From JBGPHT01 sp041484525 (GTDB lineage: Bacteria > Acidobacteriota > Terriglobia > Bryobacterales > Bryobacteraceae), in the NCBI GenBank assembly GCA_041484525.1, contig JBGPHT010000224.1, forward strand, positions 1 to 9,840: 9,840 bases of DNA, read 5' to 3'. Position 1 is the stretch's first letter; every line of letters starts with the position of its first letter. The translations under genes were made by a program, and so were the position numbers. The notes below the pieces were generated by a model. It did no database searches. It saw only the letters and a list, made by a program, of their open reading frames with translations, and was not told where the DNA came from. Below, one piece after another: positions 6,389 through 9,840 of this stretch.

Positions 6389-8299
6389 TCAGGTTTTTCC
6401 CGGGCGGACGATGAGCATGGGGACATCCAGGTGGTGACGGACAGGGTTGATGGTGTTGCCGAAGATCAGGTCCTTGAGGCCGCCGTGGCCGTGGGCGCCC
6501 ATAATTACCAGGTCCGGGTGTATCTCGCGGGCATAACGGACGATCTCCTTCTTAGGGGACGACGAGGGGCAGATTGCCGTTTCGACAGTTATCCCCTGAT
6601 CGCGAAGGGACTGCGCGATGCGCTCGAGGTACTGCTCGCCGGCCTCGACTTCGGCAGTAGAGGCCTCTTTGCCGTAGATCTGGCTGGTGACGTCTTCTTC
6701 GACGTGAAGGAGGTAGAGGCTGGCGCCGTAGAGCCTGGCCATGGCGGCGGCGTGGCTGATGGCCAGGTGGTCGAGCGCCGTATGATCGAGCGGGACGAGG
6801 ATGCGGTGGTAGACGGGCACGGCGGCGGGATCGGCGCCGGCAGGCTCCGGAAAAGTGACGGGTGCACGGCCGTAACCACGCGTCCGGCGGCGGATCATCG
6901 GCTCGAAGGTCACCCAGAAGAGAAGCATCGCCAGGATGGCCACCAGCAGAAACGTTACGCCCCGGATGACAGTGGACCAGGGCCCGGGCTGTGCGAGCCA
7001 CCCCGCCAGGATGGGCCCGGCGAGGTATAAATTGAGGAACACGATCACCACGGCCGCCGTCCACGCCAGCACCTTCACCCAGCCGGGATTGACGAACTTG
7101 CCCATGCGGACGGGGTCGCTGGTGAAATGCACCAGCGGGATGATGGCGAACGGGAGCTGCATGCTCAGGATCACCTGGCTCAGGATGATGAGGCCGAGCG
7201 TCGCCTTGTCGCCATGCAGGTAGATGGTGAGGGCCGCCGGGATGATGGCGAGCGTGCGCGTAATCAGGCGGCGCAGCCACGGGCGCATGCGGATGTTGAG
7301 GTAGCCCTCCATAACGATCTGCCCCGCCATGGTTCCGGTAAGTGTAGAGGACTGACCGGAGCAGAGCAGCGCGATGGCGAAAACGGCGCTGGCGACGCTG
7401 GTGCCCATCAGCGGCGTCAGGAGCTGATAGGCTTGCTGGATCTCGTTGACGACGATGCCGCGGTGGAAGAAGACAGCCGCGGCCATCACCAGGATGGCGC
7501 CGTTGACGAGTAGCGCACCGTTGAGCGCCACGATGGAATCGATGAGGTTGTACTTGCAGGCGGTGCGGCGCTCCCCTTCGGTGGTTCCGATGCGGCGCGT
7601 CTGCACCAGCGCGGAGTGCAGGTACAAATTGTGGGGCATCACGGTGGCGCCCAGAATGCCGATGGCAACGTAGAGGCTCTCGCGATTCAGGCGCGGAATC
7701 AGGCCGCCGATCATCTCGCCGGGCGCCGGCCTGGCCCAGAAGATCTCGATGCAGAAGCAGGCGGCGATGACGGTGATCAGCGCCAGCACGAAGGCTTCGA
7801 TGGTGCGGATGCCGAAGCTCTGAAACCAGAGCAGCAGCAGGGTATCGGCGGCGGTGATGAAGACGCCCGCCAGCAGCGGAATGTGGAACAGCAGGTTGAG
7901 CCCGATGGCGGCGCCGAGCACCTCCGCCAGGTCGCAGGCGGCGATGGCGATTTCGCACAACACCCACAGCGCCAGGTTGACCGCGCGCGGATAGGTTTCG
8001 CGGCAGGCCTGCGCCAGGTCGCGGCCGGAGACGATGCCGAGGCGCGCGCTCAGCGTCTGCAGCAGAATGGCCATGGCGTTTGACATGACCAGCACCCAGA
8101 GGAGCTTGTAGCCGAAGCGGGCACCGCCTTCGAGGTCGGTGGCCCAGTTCCCGGGGTCCATGTAGCCGACGCTGACCAGGTACGCGGGTCCGGCGAAAGC
8201 GAACATGCGGCGCCATACCGAGACTTGGGAAGTGCCGACACTCGAGTGAACTTCGGCGAGCGAGCGCACTTCGGAGGCGGGTTGGGTGCCGCGGGCCAT
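6389..8299 (-). CDS. mntH: Nramp-family Mn2+/Fe2+ transporter fused to a universal stress protein domain
   Basis: A 636-residue inner-membrane protein that should import Mn2+ or Fe2+ using the proton gradient. The Nramp part (about 28-468) has about 11-12 membrane segments. It keeps the first-helix motif DPGNWATD (48-55, metal ligands D48 and N51), the sixth-helix ATVMPHNLYLH motif (M221, H223) and the SGQSSTLTGTMAGQ signature (314-327). After a proline-rich linker (about 478-494) follows a complete cytoplasmic UspA domain (about 497-634) starting YHRILVPLD and ending with the nucleotide loop GAHGHGG...FGNT (601-616). The loop fits G-x2-G-x9-G, but asparagine 615 sits where ATP-binding Usps have Ser or Thr. 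Ordinary MntH proteins are about 400-440 residues and lack this tail. The ATG at 8299 is preceded by no Shine-Dalgarno sequence, and a promoter and palindrome lie immediately upstream. Mn versus Fe preference cannot be read. Confidence 0.93.
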   Translation of the reverse strand: MARGTQPASEVRSLAEVHSSVGTSQVSVWRRMFAFAGPAYLVSVGYMDPGNWATDLEGGARFGYKLLWVLVMSNAMAILLQTLSARLGIVSGRDLAQACRETYPRAVNLALWVLCEIAIAACDLAEVLGAAIGLNLLFHIPLLAGVFITAADTLLLLWFQSFGIRTIEAFVLALITVIAACFCIEIFWARPAPGEMIGGLIPRLNRESLYVAIGILGATVMPHNLYLHSALVQTRRIGTTEGERRTACKYNLIDSIVALNGALLVNGAILVMAAAVFFHRGIVVNEIQQAYQLLTPLMGTSVASAVFAIALLCSGQSSTLTGTMAGQIVMEGYLNIRMRPWLRRLITRTLAIIPAALTIYLHGDKATLGLIILSQVILSMQLPFAIIPLVHFTSDPVRMGKFVNPGWVKVLAWTAAVVIVFLNLYLAGPILAGWLAQPGPWSTVIRGVTFLLVAILAMLLFWVTFEPMIRRRTRGYGRAPVTFPEPAGADPAAVPVYHRILVPLDHTALDHLAISHAAAMARLYGASLYLLHVEEDVTSQIYGKEASTAEVEAGEQYLERIAQSLRDQGITVETAICPSSSPKKEIVRYAREIHPDLVIMGAHGHGGLKDLIFGNTINPVRHHLDVPMLIVRPGKT

Positions 8300-8306
8300 G
8301 AATGAA

Positions 8307-8322
8307 CTTAACTATAGTTAAG
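8307..8322. promoter_or_regulatory. Perfect 16-bp palindrome, candidate metalloregulator operator
   Basis: The sequence CTTAACTATAGTTAAG is a perfect inverted repeat with no spacer, ending 7 bp before the ATG of the Nramp-Usp gene. It is A/T-rich in a GC-rich genome and covers the best -10 box of that gene. DtxR/MntR- and Fur-type repressors bind dyad sites of about this size at promoters of metal importers, so binding by such a protein is a reasonable inference. The particular sequence is not one I can assign to a named regulator. Confidence 0.6.
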
Positions 8323-8339
8323 CAGGCGGCGAAGGTGAA
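8311..8339 (-). promoter_or_regulatory. Candidate promoter of the Nramp-Usp gene
   Basis: On the minus strand a TTCACC (8339 down to 8334, 4 of 6 matches to TTGACA) is followed after 17 bases by TATAGT (8316 down to 8311, 5 of 6 matches to TATAAT). A TTGACT at 8344-8339 is a better -35 box, but its partner hexamers at 17 or 18 bases are poor. With TATAGT as -10, transcription would start near 8304, only about 5 bases before the ATG, giving a leaderless or nearly leaderless mRNA. This fits the missing Shine-Dalgarno sequence. Confidence 0.42.
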
Positions 8340-8421
8340 GTCAAACTCGCGCGCTGGAATTGCGCGCCCCTTGTTCTCGAACCCCGATTCCTTTAAGCTG
8401 TGGCGACAGGTCGCATTGCTA

Positions 8422-9840
8422 ATGACTCACATTCGCGGCGGTTGGGTGATCCTTGCCCTTCATTTCCTGGCGGCTCCCTGGCTGGCTGGTCAAAACGCCG
8501 GCCCGGTTCGGGCGGCGGGGAAGTTGGAACCGCGGCGTGCAATCGAGAGGGAGCTGGGAGCCGGGCAGACGGATGAGTACACGGTGGAGGTGCCTGCCGG
8601 GCAATTTGTTCGGCTGGTGGCGCAGCAGATGGGCGTCGATGTTGCTGTGGCAGTCGAGGATCCGCTGGGCAAAACCGTTCTGGAAGCGGATAGGCCGAAC
8701 GGCGATTTTGGGCCCGAGGCGGCATCATTTATTGCAGAGATATCCGGGAAGTTTCGCATCCGGGTTCTGAGTGGTTCGAGATCGACTGGGTCCTATCGGA
8801 TGGAACTCGTGGAGTTGCGAGAGCCAACCGAGGCGGATCGAAGCCGAATCGAAGCGGAAAGGATCGAATTCCAGGCGGTGCGCGAGAGCTCTGCCGGCAC
8901 TCGAGAAGCGTGGCTTCGTTCGATTGAAACATACGAGCGCGCTGGTTCGATTTGGCGCCGTTTAGGGGATGCCTATGAAGAGGGGCTCGGCCGGTACGTG
9001 GCCGGCACTCTCTACTCCGCTCTCGGCGACAAGCAGAAGGCGTTGGACTCCTTGGGCCGGGCGCTCCTGCTTCGCCGCGCCACCCGCGACCGATCCGGCG
9101 AAGCCGACACTTTGAACCGCATCGGCGGGGTCCACGACGCTCTCGGCGAGAGGCAGAGAACGCTGGACTACTACTCCCAGGCGCTGCCGATCTACCGTGC
9201 TGTCGGCGACCGGCCGGGCGAAGGCAACACTCTGAACAACATCGGTCTCGTCTACTCCGATCTCGGCGAGAAGGAGAAGGCGCTGGACTTTTACTCGCAG
9301 GCGCTAACGGTCCGCCGCACCGCGGGCGACCGGGCTGGTGAAGCCAGAACTCTATACAACATCGGTGCTGTCTACAAGGATCTCGGCGAGAAGCAGAAGG
9401 CGCTGGACTACTTCGGCCAAGCACTCCCTCTGCGCCGCGCCGTCGGCGACCGGTCCGGTGAAGCCACCACTCTGAACAACATCGGTCTCGTCTACGACGC
9501 TCTCGGCGACAAGCAGAAGGCACTGGATTACTTCGGCCAAGCGCTCCCTCTGCGCCGCGCCGCCGGCGACCAGTCCGGAGAAGCCGTCACGCTGAACAAC
9601 ATCGGAGGTGTCTACTCGGCTCTCGGCGAGAAGCAGAAGGCGCTGGACTACTTCGGCCAAGCGCTCCCTCTGCGCCGCGCCGCCGGCGACCAGTCCGGAG
9701 AAGCCGTCACGCTGAACAACATCGGAGATGTCTACTCGGCTCTCGGCGAGAAGGAGAAGGCGCTGGATTACTTCGGCCAAGCGCTCCCTCTGCGCCGCGC
9801 CGCCGGCGACCGGTCCGGAGAAGCCGTCACTCTGAACGAC
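8422..9840 (+). CDS. Secreted PPC-like/TPR-repeat protein, 3' end beyond window (likely CHAT-type)
   Basis: An open frame runs from ATG 8422 through the last base without a stop: 473 codons, C-terminus missing. Residues 1-23 form a signal peptide (hydrophobic 8-22, ending LAGQ). Residues about 35-133 form a beta-rich domain with ELGAGQTDEYTVEVPAGQFV and the GKFRIRVLSGS...GSYRMEL pattern of bacterial pre-peptidase (PPC)-like domains. A charged helical linker follows (135-160), then TPR helices from about 162 to the edge, with seven in-register 40-residue repeats from residue 194. Each repeat carries the LGEKQKALDYFGQALPLRRA and GEAxTLNNIG cores typical of TPR_12-type arrays. In Solibacter-like genomes this layout usually continues into a CHAT caspase-like protease domain, but that part is outside the window and remains a guess. 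The gene diverges from the Nramp-Usp gene; no strong Shine-Dalgarno sequence is seen. Confidence 0.85.
   Translation, partial: MTHIRGGWVILALHFLAAPWLAGQNAGPVRAAGKLEPRRAIERELGAGQTDEYTVEVPAGQFVRLVAQQMGVDVAVAVEDPLGKTVLEADRPNGDFGPEAASFIAEISGKFRIRVLSGSRSTGSYRMELVELREPTEADRSRIEAERIEFQAVRESSAGTREAWLRSIETYERAGSIWRRLGDAYEEGLGRYVAGTLYSALGDKQKALDSLGRALLLRRATRDRSGEADTLNRIGGVHDALGERQRTLDYYSQALPIYRAVGDRPGEGNTLNNIGLVYSDLGEKEKALDFYSQALTVRRTAGDRAGEARTLYNIGAVYKDLGEKQKALDYFGQALPLRRAVGDRSGEATTLNNIGLVYDALGDKQKALDYFGQALPLRRAAGDQSGEAVTLNNIGGVYSALGEKQKALDYFGQALPLRRAAGDQSGEAVTLNNIGDVYSALGEKEKALDYFGQALPLRRAAGDRSGEAVTLND
9001..9840 (+). repeat. Tandem array of 120-bp TPR-coding repeats (seven units, continues past edge)
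   Basis: Seven consecutive 120-bp units in frame with the protein each encode one 40-residue TPR. The left units (from 9001) are diverged, while the right units are almost identical: 9541-9660 and 9661-9780 differ at only three bases, two of which change the amino acid (Gly to Asp, Gln to Glu). The half unit 9781-9840 differs from 9661-9720 at three bases. This gradient points to recent duplication or gene conversion at the right side. Such near-identical units may also be collapsed or expanded by assembly error. Confidence 0.9.

Noticed and set aside
6552..8216. A 554-codon second frame on the minus strand inside the transporter gene
   Set aside because: Its translation is an Arg/His/Pro/Ala-rich shadow with no hydrophobic segments, while the overlapping frame encodes a complete Nramp-Usp protein.
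8349..8367. GCGCGC stem with a 7-base loop in the divergent intergenic region
   Set aside because: A 6-bp alternating GC stem is common in such GC-rich DNA, and it has no T-run or clear relation to either promoter.
8371..8399. TTGTTC and TAAGCT as a promoter for the TPR gene
   Set aside because: Each box matches the consensus in only about 3 of 6 positions, which is too weak to annotate.
8729..9780. Minus-strand open frames with a repetitive protein across the TPR array
   Set aside because: Their repeats merely mirror the 120-bp DNA repeats. The plus-strand frame has a signal peptide and canonical TPR cores.
9001..9840. Regular 120-bp repeats as a possible CRISPR or satellite array
   Set aside because: The whole period is coding, in frame and TPR-like, with no alternation of constant repeat and variable spacer.

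Overview
The window looks like chromosomal DNA of a GC-rich soil bacterium, most likely an Acidobacterium of the Solibacter/Bryobacter group. The main evidence is a large secreted metalloprotease whose C-terminus resembles the repeat-rich 'Solibacter C-terminal' domain (TIGR03437), and a secreted PPC-like/TPR protein of the kind that is abundant in Solibacter. Taxonomy is inferred from these architectures only; no marker gene is present.

Left part, plus strand (1-2621). The window opens in the last 41 codons of an IS630-like transposase (1-126). A 180-bp non-coding stretch follows and may carry a small remnant of an interrupted gene. Next come a fold-type II PLP threonine/serine dehydratase (307-1245), a secreted metal-dependent amidohydrolase 7 bp further on (1253-2446), and a 36-residue single-pass membrane protein (2511-2621). 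The dehydratase and amidohydrolase are probably co-transcribed and fit amino acid or peptide catabolism, although their substrates cannot be read from the sequence.

Middle part, minus strand (2669-8299), reading from right to left. First is an Nramp-type Mn2+/Fe2+ transporter carrying a fused universal-stress-protein (UspA) domain (8299-6389). After it come a small secreted protein of unknown function (6301-5714), a secreted matrixin-type zinc protease (5714-3150) and a periplasmic cupin (3139-2669). The secreted protein and the protease overlap in a TAATG stop/start junction, and the protease and cupin are 10 bp apart, so these three look like one translationally coupled export unit. The transporter is separated from them by about 87-126 bp.

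Right part (8300-9840). A divergent 122-bp intergenic region holds a perfect 16-bp palindrome 7 bp before the transporter start. It overlaps a good -10 box, so it is a strong candidate operator for a metal-responsive repressor. On the plus strand, a secreted protein (8422 to beyond the window end) has a signal peptide, a beta-rich PPC-like domain and 40-residue TPR repeats. This reading frame has no stop inside the window. The repeat units are nearly identical at DNA level towards the right edge, which points to recent expansion of the array.

I saw no rRNA, tRNA, CRISPR array or convincing intrinsic terminator. No single undescribed system stands out. The best candidates for a second look are the transporter-Usp fusion with its palindromic promoter, the coupled secreted-protein/protease/cupin unit, and the expanding TPR array.
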